Origin: Paraphoma chrysanthemicola
Taxonomy: Eukaryota; Ascomycota; Dothideomycetes; Pleosporales; Phaeosphaeriaceae
Assembly: GCA_020744225.1 (NCBI GenBank)
Contig: JAGMWG010000003.1
Location: forward strand, 1 to 64,000
Reading direction: 5' to 3'
DNA: 64,000 nucleotides
Shown: in pieces, positions 35,988 through 47,162 of the stretch
Position numbering within the stretch: the stretch's first letter is position 1
Layout of the letters: every line of letters begins with the position of its first letter
Program-made: the position numbers and the translations under genes
The notes under the pieces: model-generated
Seen by the model: the letters and a program-made list of their open reading frames with translations, nothing else
Told to the model about the DNA's origin: nothing
Database searches by the model: none

Positions 35988-37499
35988 CTACGGAGTAGAG
36001 CCTCGTGCTGAGCCTTTGGTGTCAAGATCCACTAGTTGCACAACACTTTCAGTATCCTCCGCTTTTGCCGGACTGACTCGCGACGACGTGAAAGCCTTTG
36101 ATTTCCCGTTCCCGTATCCATCAAAAACGCGACCACTGCCGTGACTCGTGGAAGCACCGTTCTGGCGCGAGCTGCCCATAGCTTTGGGGAGGAGGCGGGC
36201 TATGCCCAGGCGTATCGAAGGCATGCAAATGCAAATGACGCCGACCTGGTACTCGATGATTGACCACAGGCCTGCGGAAAGGTAGTCCCCTAGTAGATGG
36301 CAGGTCAGCTGCAAGATGTGAAAGCGGCTCGAGGGTTGGCTAGGCTTACAGGAAGGGTTTGGTGTTGTTGCGAACTTGACGAGACTTTTTAGCCTGATGG
36401 CAGCCACGACTGTGGTGCTTGCAGCAAGTTAGCATCTCATTACGAATGCGAAAACCTTGAAGCATTGAACTTACAGTGTCCCAAGACTGAACATTAGCAT
36501 GACCCCAATCTTCTTCTTCATGTTCATTTGCAAGTTCCAAATCTGCGAGATAGCCAGTGCAAGCGTGACGATATCAGCCACAATACTAAGCGCTGCTTGC
36601 GCAAAGACGGCAGCGTTATGATCCAGGCAATGGCCTTTATGCTCCCCGTCCCATGAGTTCCAGAGATAGCTTATAGGCGTACAGATGAACGAGACTGCCA
36701 AGATGCCTGAAACCATAGCCAAGATGTATACCCCGATAACGGCGCTTAGGACTTTACGGAAATTTTTATCCACAAAAATTTGGAAGAAGAATAGAACAAA
36801 GGCAATCCGAATAAGCCAGGTGAGTGTAAAGTACAATATCTCACATATCCAGTAGCTTTTGATCAGCTCGCTGATGTCGTGAAAAGGTAGAGTCCAAATG
36901 TCTCTCCCAAGCCCAATACTGTCTAGTGGAGTCAGCAAAAACTCGGACGCAGGATGCGTATTGTGGTACACACTACTCACACATGTGGTCACACACCCAG
37001 GTCAAGGCTATGTCCAGGGCAACAATGAAACCCATGTTAATGTCGCTCGGTAAATGGAATCGGCCGTATACCGCCTGTGCTGCGCATCGAGCGACGACTA
37101 TACACATGGTAAACACGACGAACACGATATTGATAATTCGTGCCCGATGCGACCTGTTCCGGATGGGGTCTCCGCAAGCAGACGTGGTCGCATTGACGGA
37201 AGTGAGCAATTGTTTCGGAGTGCAAGTCGTGGAAAGGCATTGTGTCACAGTGAGACGGACAGTAGCGTCGCTACATATACATGAGGTGCTTTGCGATGTG
37301 TCGCAATGGGTGTTGGTGGAGAGGGTAGTGTTGATGCATTGGACCTATTCGAGAGTATCAGCATTGGGCTTGTGAGCAAGCAACACCCAAAACTCACAGC
37401 ACAATCTGGCAAATTCTCGAATCCAGATCCTACTGCTAAGATCGGCACGTAGCATACGAAGTAGACATAAAATACGAAGGTAAAGATGTAAGCGCGCAT
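35988..37499 (-). CDS. CFEM-domain PTH11-like receptor (second copy)
   Basis: Exons 37398-37499, 36981-37344, 36475-36922, 36350-36417 and 35988-36289, with introns of 53-60 bp, give 427 residues. A hydrophobic signal segment (MRAYIFTFVFYVYFVC) leads a CFEM domain with eight cysteines (DCAVQC, HC, CIC, QC, TC, SAC). The seven-helix region shows the same marks as the receptor at 15 kb: SIGLGRDIWTLPFHDI, CTPISYLWNSWDGEH, MNMKKKIGVMLMFSLGTL and a tail ending SVVQLVDLDTKG. Two extra introns in the 3' half distinguish it from the other copy, so the duplication is not recent. It sits directly downstream of the chitinase-LysM cluster; a sensing role for that cluster is speculation. Confidence 0.87.
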
Positions 37500-38756
37500 T
37501 GTTAAACCTGGCAGAGATCTCGAGTCCTCGCACTTGTTGTACAGAGCATGGTGCGGACTATAATGGCTCCAAGAGCCACTCAACGAAGAAGGAAATTGTC
37601 ATAGTCTACTTGATCGCATAAAGAGAGCACACATTAAGTTTCGGGTCGTTCTTGCTAGGGCCACACGGCGGTGCTGCTTGCATTTTGCGGATGGCGGGAA
37701 GCTCGCCTAGAACACGTCTCATACCGATGACAGCCTTTGGAAGGCTTACAAAAGCAAATGCTTCTTCAGCCATTTCCAAAAAGAACCTATGGATGATTGG
37801 AGAACTCCGCAAATGGCGCCAGGGCGAGACGACAGTCTGGACACGAAGCATGCGTTTCCGGTTGCGTCCAATCCCAGATGATGGTGGTGACGCTAAGGGA
37901 TCGCCGGCGTAGCGGGACCGCGCTCTGGTGGATACGCAATCAACTAGTGGTGATCCCAGCGCAAGTGCCACACGAACACGAAGAAGACGTCGAGCTTGGG
38001 AGGGGTGTAACCGCCACCCCATAGTGGCTACTCAGGTCCATAAGCAGGGGTCAGTAACACTGAGTGGCTACAGAAAAGAGCGCGAAACTCAATTCGAGTG
38101 TCGTTTCTTGGCAGTAGCTCTCACCTCAACGTTATCTGACTTTATTGCATGAAAGCTCAATAATTCTAGAAACAAACTACAAGATTTTGGGCACAATTGG
38201 CTCAGCGCCTGCGAAGTACTACAGCTAGGCTCCAAAAAAAAATCTGCGAGCCCAAAGTGGGCGAGCTCTGACGCGTTCAATTGAGCGTCTTATGGGCCTG
38301 GTGAACAGCCAATATAGGGGTGGTGGTTAACTTCTGCCGTTGAGCTTGCCGCCACTCAAACGAACAAGTGCACCTAGCAGGGGGACGCTGCAAGTAATCC
38401 CTGTCAACCTCGAGCCTTCTGCACATCATCATCCCAAGCCGCGGGTTTTACTAAAGCTTCGGTCTCAGCTTCTTCGTATCGCAGGCATACTTACTGATAT
38501 TCTTCAGCCTGCAGTCCATTGGAGGCTTGGCAAGACGGGGACGTCAAAAAAGTTCTCCTTGTTCACGTGACAAGGGCCACCATTCTTGGCGACAGAAGTC
38601 CCAGAGTTCGACGAAGGATTGAGCCGTTTCGCAGCACAAAGGAATGCCTGTACCAATGTAATACATGATCCAAAAGTCGCTAATACGCATCGCTGGATGC
38701 AAATGATGCACCAAAACTCCGACTCCATCTACAAGTGCGGTAAGGAAATGCATTCG
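37500..38756. other. Intergenic, possible small relic
   Basis: On the minus strand about 37610-37780 reads MAEEAFAFVSLPKAVIGMRR and onward to a stop, a plausible but unrecognised peptide of 55 residues. Around 38230-38280 a small GC-rich palindromic stretch (GAGCCCAAAGTGGGCGAGCTC) follows an A-run. No gene is supported. Confidence 0.4.
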
Positions 38757-41700
38757 CTATCGCTCAAATTCCAGTACCCTACGACTCGCATCGCTCGCCG
38801 AGCGGTTTCTCGTTGTCTTGATCTCCCCAGTCGCACTCCCTGCACCAGTTGGCGACAACAGATTCGGTGCATCGCCTTTGTCCATTTGTACGTCTGCCGT
38901 CTCTGCACCCTCGAGCAAATCCGCGTCCTTTGCATCTTCCTCTTCGTCATCATCATCTCTTCCATGTCTAGCTTCCTTGTCGAGCTCTTTCTGTGCTTCG
39001 TCGTATCGTCGCCTAACTTCAGCCGCAACGCGCATACCGTCTGTGACAATGTTGTCGAGCATGCCCCGCAGACCCTTGCCGGGCGGCACAACGCCAACCC
39101 CTGCGCCACCAACAACACCCATGCCGGATGTTACGGACGCAACCTGTTTACCTGCGTTGGAGAATGTCGTGAGATTCGACGAGCTGGATGAGAATGGGAG
39201 CGATGCGTCGGCGAGGCGGAATGACGAAGAAAAGCCGACCTCGAAGAACTGTTCAAGTACTTCGTCGGCGAGGATGACCATGCGAAAGGTTGGCAGGGTA
39301 ATGAAGAGAGGCTTCTTGGGGTTGAGAGCGAGGTTGGCAGATGTTGCCTTCTCGTTTCGCTCGAGCTCAGAACCCGTTGTGTGATTGGATAGCGTGGGAG
39401 ACAGTGGAGTTGTATCCTTAACGACTGATGGTCTTGTAGCTTTGGGCGTCGCGGGCTCGGAGCCAAAGTCGATGAGATCGTCTTCATCGTCACCGATGGA
39501 GAAATTGTCGGCATCGTCCTTGGTCAGATCCACGGCTTCGCCATCATTCTTCGAAGAGTGGTCTGGATCAGCATACTCGAAGCATCTCCGAATGAAAGCG
39601 GACACGCTGCTCAAGAACTGCTCGTCACGCGTTAAACGTTCTGGATTCGAGCTGGCTCCGATATCAGTTGTAGACGAGGACGGACTTGCATCTTGTATGC
39701 CTCGCCTCGATAGGAACAGGAGGGCTTCTGAAATCCTCAGGATGCCCTCGCGGTCGACCTTGCCATCGCCGTCGTCGTCGTATAGCTCGAAGAAATAGCT
39801 GATGTTCGACATGATGTCCTTGGTGCCTTTGACGTGCGCAAAGCCTGTGACCACATTTTGCAGAGACAGCGAATCGGTCATGTCAGCGTCCCAATGACGG
39901 AATAGCCGTCGCATGAAATCATGCTCAGCAGGTTCCGGGCCTGATCCCCACTGCGACATTGGCGGCTTAGTGCGTGTGCTACCACCAAAGTAGGAGTGTG
40001 GCGACTGGGTGCCATTTGCTTCTGGCGGTGAGCTTGGTGAATCAGTAATCGCCCACTTCGCGATACCTGTGAGCTGGATTAGAAACGGTATCAGCTTGGG
40101 AGATGTCTACATACCAGCCAAAAACTCCCGAAACGCGTCATAGTCCATTTGTGTCGGACTTGGGCCGAGAGCAACTCTTCCCTTCTCCGCGCTGTTACCC
40201 GCATGGCCGGTGACGATTTCCGTTGCCTTCATTTTTAGAGCCTTCTCTTTCCGGGCTGCCTCCTCTTGCATGATCTCGGCTCTCTGTTGTCGCTCATAGA
40301 GCACTGCATAAAAACGGTCATACAAAAATCCCAGATCGGTGGTGCTGAGCTTTTTGCTCTCGGGGCCGAGATTTCGTATTGATGTGCGCTTCGCAAAGTT
40401 CTCAATATTCTCCATGACCGCTTCTTTATGCTTCAAGCGCTGTTCCGAAATGGTGTTCTGTGTGATGTTGGCAAACTCCTTGAATGCTACCACCATAAGC
40501 TCTTGGAAGCGAGTAACAGCCCGCAGCTTCGGGTTCTCCGACCGTGGATGCGCCGATTCATCAAGATGAGAGAAGTACGTTTTGAGTACAGAGATAAAGG
40601 ACCCATCGTCGGATGCATCTAGTAGCTCTTCGCCGTTAATGCGGAGAATGGCCAACCCAATTTGAAATAGAACTTTTGGGCCTTCTAGAAAGAAAACGTC
40701 TAGTACACGGAAAGCAAAGATCAAGGGCATGGAGTTGATATAGAGCGATAAAAACCAAGGCAAGGAAACAACGGATAGCTGGACGTCAGACTTGACGAGG
40801 TGATCCCAAAGAATGGGCATGGTCTTTTCCACGAGCGATTCGAATACCTTCTGGTCCAGCAAGGTGCCGTACATGGTCATGGAGTAGTAGCCGGGGAGGA
40901 GACGGTCACACAAGATGGACAAGAGGAAGAAGGCCTGAGACTCAGACATGTATCTTGTGCTGTCAGAACACTACATATGCAATGTAAGGGATATACATAC
41001 ATGAGCAGGGCCGCCACGACAATGTTCATGGCCTGACAGTAGCCAACCTCCTCGTTCGTCCAGCTGTATGCAGTCAAGACTCTGCGCAGCCGACCGATGC
41101 CTTCTTCACTCTGGAAGCCAGGGTATTCTGGCAGACTTCGATTCAGGTCTTTCTCGATCTCGTCTATTGCCAACGATTCTCGTCCTGAAAACTTTTGTAG
41201 CGTGTCGGTGAACAGGTTCGGGCTCTGAAGTCGCAGGAAGAATGAGCCGGATGTCAACTCCCACATTTCGCCTCGCAAGCGGTTGGGTAGTCCGACACGT
41301 ATCAGCTTGTGGAAAGTGGGCTGTCGGATGAGGGTAGCGTTTCGTCCATTGTCTATTGCTCGTTAGTGTCGACTTTCGCGACGTGCGGACCATGCTTGAC
41401 GAACCTCGCAAGTATTCGCGCCACAGCCGGATCTTGGTCGCATCTCTCAGCTTGCGCGCATTGCCTGGGTATCTGAACAGTATGCCAAGGCCAGTATCTG
41501 GATGCTCTTTGCCCGGCTTCGCGCCCTCGTCGGCGGCCTTCCTCTCCTCGGCGTCGGTGAGGAGGTACTCGGAGTAGCAGTGGCTGACCACTCGCCGCAG
41601 GTTCTCGACTTCCTTGACGCCCTCGCGCAGACCCTTCTTCAGCCCATCGCAGAACCGCTCGCAGGCCTGCCGCGACCCCGCCAGCTGAATCGTAAGCTTC

Positions 41701-42212
41701 TGGCCGGCAGGCGCCTGCGACTTGGAGTCCGGCGTCCCATTCCACGTCGTTATGGCCAGCGCAAACATGTAGCTCTGGCTATGCAGCCGCTCGACCCGTC
41801 TGATGCCGCATAGTGGCAGCGTGAAGCCATTCCCCGCCGGCCCCGCCCCATGCGTCTGCCCGGTAAAGCTGCTGCTGGAGCTCAGAGTCGCCGTGTTCAC
41901 AAAGCTCGAGCCCTGCGTGGAGAAGCAGAGATACTGCTCGCTCAGGTGCAGCTTGCCGACATAGTGGTTGCCCTGGCTGCGGTCCTTCTCCGAGGTGACC
42001 TCGCCGGCGGCCCTTGTCGAATGGTGGGGTGGTAGCGTGAGCTCGGCGGTGATCTCCTGCAGAGGGTTCTGCGTGTCGGGCAGCCGGAATTGGTGTCGGA
42101 AGAGAGTCGCTTTCGAGGGTCTGCGGTCGGTGGTTGCAGGTGCGGCGATGTTGCTCAGCGTCGGCTCGATGTAGGATTGGGCCTTCTGCACGAGATTGGA
42201 GAGGTTGAACAT
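38757..42212 (-). CDS. GRAM-TBC-EF-hand Rab GTPase-activating protein (Gyp2/Mdr1 type)
   Basis: Exons 41405-42212, 41001-41352, 40115-40953 and 38757-40066, with introns of 47-52 bp, give 1,102 residues. A GRAM-like domain (~45-165, GKLHLSEQYLCFSTQG, LCGIRRVERL) precedes a TBC domain from about residue 280. Both catalytic fingers are present: IEKDLNR (335-341, Arg finger) and VGYCQAMN (~372-379, Gln finger), plus the YMSESQAFFLLSILCDRLLPGYYS block. An EF-hand loop DDDGDGKVDREG lies at ~761-772. A disordered acidic C-terminus contains an EEED run. This order matches yeast Gyp2/Mdr1, which stimulates GTP hydrolysis by Ypt/Rab proteins in vesicle traffic. Complete and well conserved. Confidence 0.9.
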
Positions 42213-42540
42213 GGCGTAGGACCAGCCTCAATCGGGGAGGCTATATGGCGGTAGCGATCTGTGTAAGCTTCATTGCGCGCGGAAAGCAGCAAATCTCGCG
42301 CAATCAAAGTGCAGTCGTTTGGAGCATATGCAGGGCGGAGCTGAATGTGGAGGGTCGCACCTGCCACACTGCGGCGGAGAAGGAAGTGGCTGAGGAAGAT
42401 GACTAAGGCACTTTGAGACTGGTGACTGGTTTCGATGCTGTCTCACCTGCACGCCTACACTTGGCCCCCCTTACGCCTCAATCAGAATGTGAACTGCAAT
42501 GATCTCATACTGTTGCCAGCAGGCAGAGTTTGTATTCCTA
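42213..42540. other. Short intergenic region
   Basis: 328 bp holding the Rab GAP promoter (minus strand) and the 3' end of the next minus-strand gene. No special element seen. Confidence 0.5.
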
Positions 42541-43422
42541 CTACCACTTTTGCGCTCTTCCCCACCCACGATCAGAGACCCCGTCGTTTCCAAAGTATCT
42601 CCCGCTGATCTTCTCTGTGCTTTGTCCCAACGCGCCATCTTCATCCCCCTTACTCCCTAGATCGCCAATCGCGAGTCTGACAGGGATTCTCGCACCCTCC
42701 TCGAGTGTCTTTGGCGGGCGTCCAATCTGGTTACCCATGTCTGAGTCGACCCAGCCAGGACAGCAGCAATTGACCAAGACGTCTGCGTGCCGTTTCGCGA
42801 GCACGACTGTGAGCGCGTTCATGAGCGCTTTGCTGACTTGGTAGCTCCGTGGTCCAGCGCCCCAGCCCGACTGGTTCTGAACCTCTGAAGTCTGGTTGAG
42901 CGTGGACAGGTACGAGTCGGCGAGATCGTCCACATCGGTCACCGACTGAACGGCATGGAACTTATCCTGAATGCCAGAGTCGTAGTTGTTGAGCTGCGAA
43001 GCCGTGCTGGAGACGTTGACGATGCGTGATCCTTTGGTCTTCCCCATACCGCCTTCCTCGAGGAATATCTCGCACATGTCTTTGGTACCACGGTAATTGA
43101 CGTCGATGGTTTGAGCCGCAAGCTCTGGTGTTTCGCGATTGTTGTTGTTGACGCCGGCATTATTGATGAGCACATCGATTGTCTGGCGATCCTGGATGCT
43201 CGACTGGAGAAACGAACGTATGGATTCAATGTTACCGACATCGAGCTTGCTGTAGCGTATCTCATTATTGTGAGCGGCCCGTACACCAAGATTGCTGCCG
43301 GACCGGGATGTAGCGTATATGGTGAGTGGCGGGCTGTGCTGAGTTTTGGCAAGAACCTGGATGATGCCCAGGCCAATGCCTCTATTCGCCCCTGTCACGA
43401 CGATAAGCTTTGTAGACGGCAT
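42541..43422 (-). CDS. Short-chain dehydrogenase/reductase, carbonyl reductase-like
   Basis: A single exon of 293 residues with ATG at 43422; an in-frame upstream extension lacks an ATG. Classical SDR motifs are in place: cofactor loop VVTGANRGIGLGI near the N-terminus, LDVGNIES, the NNAG motif in DVLINNAGVNNN, catalytic Ser in IVNVSSTAS, and YQVSKALMN (Tyr-x3-Lys). NCCCPGWVDSDMG matches the family's post-catalytic block and, with the long insertion after the Ser, fits carbonyl reductase 1-type NADPH enzymes. No signal or membrane segment, so cytosolic. Substrate unknown. It shares strand with its neighbours but spacing is ordinary. Confidence 0.88.
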   Translation of the reverse strand: MPSTKLIVVTGANRGIGLGIIQVLAKTQHSPPLTIYATSRSGSNLGVRAAHNNEIRYSKLDVGNIESIRSFLQSSIQDRQTIDVLINNAGVNNNNRETPELAAQTIDVNYRGTKDMCEIFLEEGGMGKTKGSRIVNVSSTASQLNNYDSGIQDKFHAVQSVTDVDDLADSYLSTLNQTSEVQNQSGWGAGPRSYQVSKALMNALTVVLAKRHADVLVNCCCPGWVDSDMGNQIGRPPKTLEEGARIPVRLAIGDLGSKGDEDGALGQSTEKISGRYFGNDGVSDRGWGRAQKW

Positions 43423-43721
43423 GGTAAATTTGACAAGAACGTTATTGAGTCGAAGGAAACTGCCCAAATCGCGTTCCTATGCATAACACTCTAGTCGTGA
43501 TGTCATAAGGCGGGTGTCAGTACTTACACCTTATTAGCCTCAAAATGCCATTGTAAATCAAGAACATCACAGTCACTGGAACATTGGGAGTGTTTGCGCA
43601 CGGCAAAATTTGTTTGCATTTTTTGCCCCTGACCGTGCTCTTGCGCCGTCCATCATTGCAAAAGAGGAGTTCCCTCGAATCACTTTCGCATTACCCTTTC
43701 CTTCCAAACAGATGCCTTTAA

Positions 43722-44988
43722 CTAGGTGCATGTGTATGCACCATCGACTCTCAGGTCCGCGCCCTTAAAGCTTGGTTAGCTGGGTTTAATCATTGAACAT
43801 TCCACAAAGGGCACTTACAGTGACGTAGAGACTAGCATCGCTGGCGAGGAATGTGACAGCACCCATTAGATCCTCAGGCCGTCCCATCTTTCCAACTGGA
43901 ATCAATGACGTCCACTGCTTCTGCAGCTCAGGGTTGTCATCGAGAATCTTCTTTGTACTACAGACTTGTTAGCACGATCTTTCGTGGTCCTTGATGACAC
44001 AACTTACAGCGCGGTCAGCATGTAACCGGGCGAAATGCAGTTCACGCGGATGCCAGCACCCGCCCACTCAACCGCCAGACTGGATGCCAGATGGCGAACT
44101 GCTGCCTTGGCCGCATTGTATGGTGCTTGCGGCTGCGGTACATTGACAATCGAGCCCGACATGCTTCCGATCATGACAATGCTACCAGGTGCCTTCCTCG
44201 CCATGAGATGCTTGGCCACTGCGACAGCATATAGGTAGGTTCCGTCCACGTTGACACCCCAGAGCTTTTGCATACGGTCATGCGGGTAGGAGATGGCATC
44301 GTAGTTCTCAGTGAAACCGGCTGATGTGACTAGGTTGTCGACCTTGCCGTGCTGCTTCAGAATCTCAGCTAGTGACTGGTCGACTGATGTCGGACTCGAG
44401 ACATCGCAGAAGTGTGCCGTAACTTTAGGTACTCTATGCTTGTGGTTAGATTTGATAAGATGTATGATGGGGAGTTTCTCACTTCTTAGAGTCGGGATTC
44501 TCCTGCCTGAAGATGTCAATGAGACCCTGGGCAGACCTCGAACCCTCCTCTCTGTTCATGTCGACGATGGCAACATCGGCTCCGGATGTGACGAGCGCCT
44601 GAGCCATGACCAAGCCCAGACCGCGGGCACCACCTGTCACAACGGCGACCTTGTCCTCCATGGAAAAGGAAGCAAGAGTCCTCTTGGCATGCACACCGCC
44701 ACGTCCTACAACGGGCTGCGATGGTGGCAGATCCTTCTCCTCGGGGTACTCAACAACAATGTCCTGGTTTGTGCGCGCATACTGTCCCTCGTGGTCGCCG
44801 CTCTCACCAGGCTCTCCGCTGGTGGTTGCAGCATCGACGTCGTTGTCGCTAGACTTGTCGAAGCGGCTCAGTGTGGTTGTGAAGTTTCGTACAGAAGCTA
44901 CGGCTGGCTGCGCTGGTCGGAACGCCGCACGTGGAGCTTGTGTCCTAGCCGCGCGGGCAACTTGTCTGATGATTTGTGATTTGAACAT
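43722..44988 (-). CDS. Mitochondrial short-chain dehydrogenase (polyol/sorbose reductase-like)
   Basis: Exons 44483-44988, 44008-44433, 43819-43957 and 43722-43763 (only 14 codons) give 370 residues; introns 49, 50 and 55 bp. The first ~40 residues (MFKSQIIRQVARAARTQAPR) are basic and hydroxylated with no acids, a mitochondrial presequence, followed by an acidic linker. The SDR core has VTGGARGLG, a changed NNAG (TSAGF), VMIGSMSGS and YNAAKAAV (Tyr-x3-Lys), then ASLYVTGADLRVDGAY at the end. This resembles fungal D-arabinitol/mannitol/sorbose dehydrogenases; matrix location and substrate are inference. Confidence 0.87.
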
Positions 44989-45829
44989 GATTTGATGTGG
45001 ATGTAAAGAGCGATTGAAGCTCAATGGAGGAAATTTAAGGTGAGAACAGCTCCCAGATAAGCGAAAGGTTATGCAGGCAGGCCAAATAAAGCCGAGCTGC
45101 ACCTTCTCAAATTATCGTGAGGTCCAAAGCTAGGGGTTGTGGCGCGTCCTCGAGACGATGTACAGCGGGTCGGCTCGCGTGTTCGTCGGCTGCGAAGCTG
45201 GAGGTGAGTTTGGAGAATTCAGTTGAAATTTGTTGCGACTTTCACGATGGCTGCGTGGGCCATGATTTTGTTTTGACCTCACTCGCAGTCCCATCTTTCT
45301 TCCCCACCATGTTCACTTTTTGCTGAGGACGATGACGTACCGCCGCGGCCAAAATTATGCAGGGAGAGCTTTGGCGAGCGATCGACCCCTCCACGCTCCC
45401 AAACATTGCGCAGTGCCCAACACCGTCTCCTCTTTTATCCCACGCCGTCGCTCTCGCATCTCCACCCCCAAGAGCACTGTGGAGCCGTTTTGCCACGGGC
45501 ACACATTATTGGCATTTCGGACCTCGAAGCACTGATTTCCTGTGCCAAAAGTACTGCTTCGACATCAGATCGCGAGCCGCAAACAGCTATCACGAGCTAT
45601 CTCACCTCGATTACTCACCTACACGTCCTACAGCACGCGTGGGCTCGCTAGCCATATCTTCAGGCTCAACCAGGGTGCTCGGTATGCTCTCTCTTTTCGT
45701 GTCTGTGACGACAGCTGCTGTTTCTCCCATCTCGCGATGTCTGCAATTGGCGGGCTAAACGATCGATCAGCCTCAACAAGCTCCCGTGCGTGCTGACAGA
45801 TGCATACTCAGCGCCTTCCCTGACTCAGC
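44989..45829. promoter_or_regulatory. Divergent promoter region, SDR / 5-phosphatase
   Basis: 841 bp between outward-facing start codons. Several overlapping plus-strand frames (45357-45796) are motif-free and treated as 5' UTR or chance. No defined element picked out. Confidence 0.4.
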
Positions 45830-47122
45830 ATGTTCGAGCTTTATCTCCTCACCTTCAACTGCGCGCGAGAGCTCGTGAATCCGCAGACGCTAGCGCCGGC
45901 TTTCTTCGATGCACTGCCTGAAGGCGCTCCTGTGCCGGACCTTGTGGCCGTATCACTGCAGGAGATCTCGCCCATTGCCTACTCCTTCCTAGGGGGGGCA
46001 TACCTCAAGCCCTACTTCGACCGCATCACCACCACCGTGCAGCTGGCTGCTGATCTGCGTAGCAATGGCAGCGACGAGCTCGAGCACGTCGCAACCCGCA
46101 GCCTGGGCATGACCGGGCTCATGATCTTCGCGAAGCCACAGTTTGCGCGCAGAATACAATGGATACAGTCGGCTGGCGCAGGTGTGGGCTTCGCGAACAT
46201 GGGAAACAAGGGCGCGGTCGCCATGCGCGTGGGCATATCATGTCCTAGTTCAACCGAGACGCTCAATCTCGCCTTCGCAGCAGCTCACCTTGCGCCCATG
46301 GAGAGCAACATCAGCGCCAGGAACAAGGATTGGGAGAACCTAGTACGGAACTTGGTCTTCCTTAACAGCGATGACTCGGCCTACAGCGCCAGCGAAGAGC
46401 GCCCGCTACTCTCATCCACAGCAGAAGCGCCCGCGGACCATAATGGGCTGTTCGAAGCCGGCAGCCACGTATTCTTCTACGGCGACCTCAACTACCGCAC
46501 ACACGACGCTCCTCCTGGGCCCGATGACCACAAGTCCTATCCTCAGCCGACCCCACTCGAGACATCATCGGCACACTACCTCCAGTTGCTCAAAGATGAC
46601 CAGCTCACCCGAGAGAAGGATGCGAATCGCACGTTGCATGGCCTGCGAGAACTGCCCATTACCTTCCCGCCCACCTACAAATATGCAATGCCAAAGAAGT
46701 CCAATGCCGACCCGGTTCAGCAATCCGTCGCTGATGCCGAAGATCAGTGGAAATGGTCGAAGCATCGGTACCCATCGTGGTGTGACCGGATCCTCTTCTC
46801 CCAGTATGGTGCTCAGTCACAGCTCAAACCGCAGAAGTATACAGCCCTGCCCGTACAACCAACCTCTGACCACCGCCCGGTGGCTCTCTCTTTGCTTGTT
46901 GACGACAAGGCCAATTCTCCTAGTGCAAGCGACGTGCAGTCGAAATCTCCATTTCCCGTCAATCCGGAGTGGAAGGCCAGACGAGATGCTGCACGACGGT
47001 GGGAAGTCATCGTTGGCGTGCTTTCATATCTCGGCCTGACCGGCAAGGGCAATGCGATACTTGTTGCCCTTCTAGGGACGGTCCTGGGCAGTTTGTGGCT
47101 CGCATCCTGGTTACGGGCCTGA
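45830..47122 (+). CDS. Inositol polyphosphate 5-phosphatase, tail-anchored
   Basis: A single exon of 430 residues. The exonuclease-endonuclease-phosphatase fold is marked by TFNC at the start, AVSLQEISP (~40-48, metal-binding Glu), GNKGAVAMR (126-134), FFYGDLNYR (215-223), FPPTYKY (279-285), PSWCDRIL (315-322) and SDHRPV (346-351), the catalytic set of type II 5-phosphatases. These enzymes remove the 5-phosphate of PI(4,5)P2 or related lipids. The last ~25 residues (GNAILVALLGTVLGSLWLASWL) are a single hydrophobic helix with a short basic end, implying a tail anchor, probably in the ER or endomembranes. Its stop lies 40 bp from the stop of the convergent next gene. Confidence 0.9.
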   Translation: MFELYLLTFNCARELVNPQTLAPAFFDALPEGAPVPDLVAVSLQEISPIAYSFLGGAYLKPYFDRITTTVQLAADLRSNGSDELEHVATRSLGMTGLMIFAKPQFARRIQWIQSAGAGVGFANMGNKGAVAMRVGISCPSSTETLNLAFAAAHLAPMESNISARNKDWENLVRNLVFLNSDDSAYSASEERPLLSSTAEAPADHNGLFEAGSHVFFYGDLNYRTHDAPPGPDDHKSYPQPTPLETSSAHYLQLLKDDQLTREKDANRTLHGLRELPITFPPTYKYAMPKKSNADPVQQSVADAEDQWKWSKHRYPSWCDRILFSQYGAQSQLKPQKYTALPVQPTSDHRPVALSLLVDDKANSPSASDVQSKSPFPVNPEWKARRDAARRWEVIVGVLSYLGLTGKGNAILVALLGTVLGSLWLASWLRA

Positions 47123-47162
47123 TCCCTTTAGGCCTCCTTTTGCCGGCGCGTTCTCTCAGATC

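Noticed and set aside
38818..39798. Long plus-strand frames opposite the Rab GAP C-terminus
   Set aside because: They are antisense to a well-supported coding exon and have Ser-rich shadow composition.
45357..45796. Overlapping plus-strand frames upstream of the 5-phosphatase as a separate gene
   Set aside because: Three overlapping frames with no motif; region is better read as a divergent promoter and 5' UTR.
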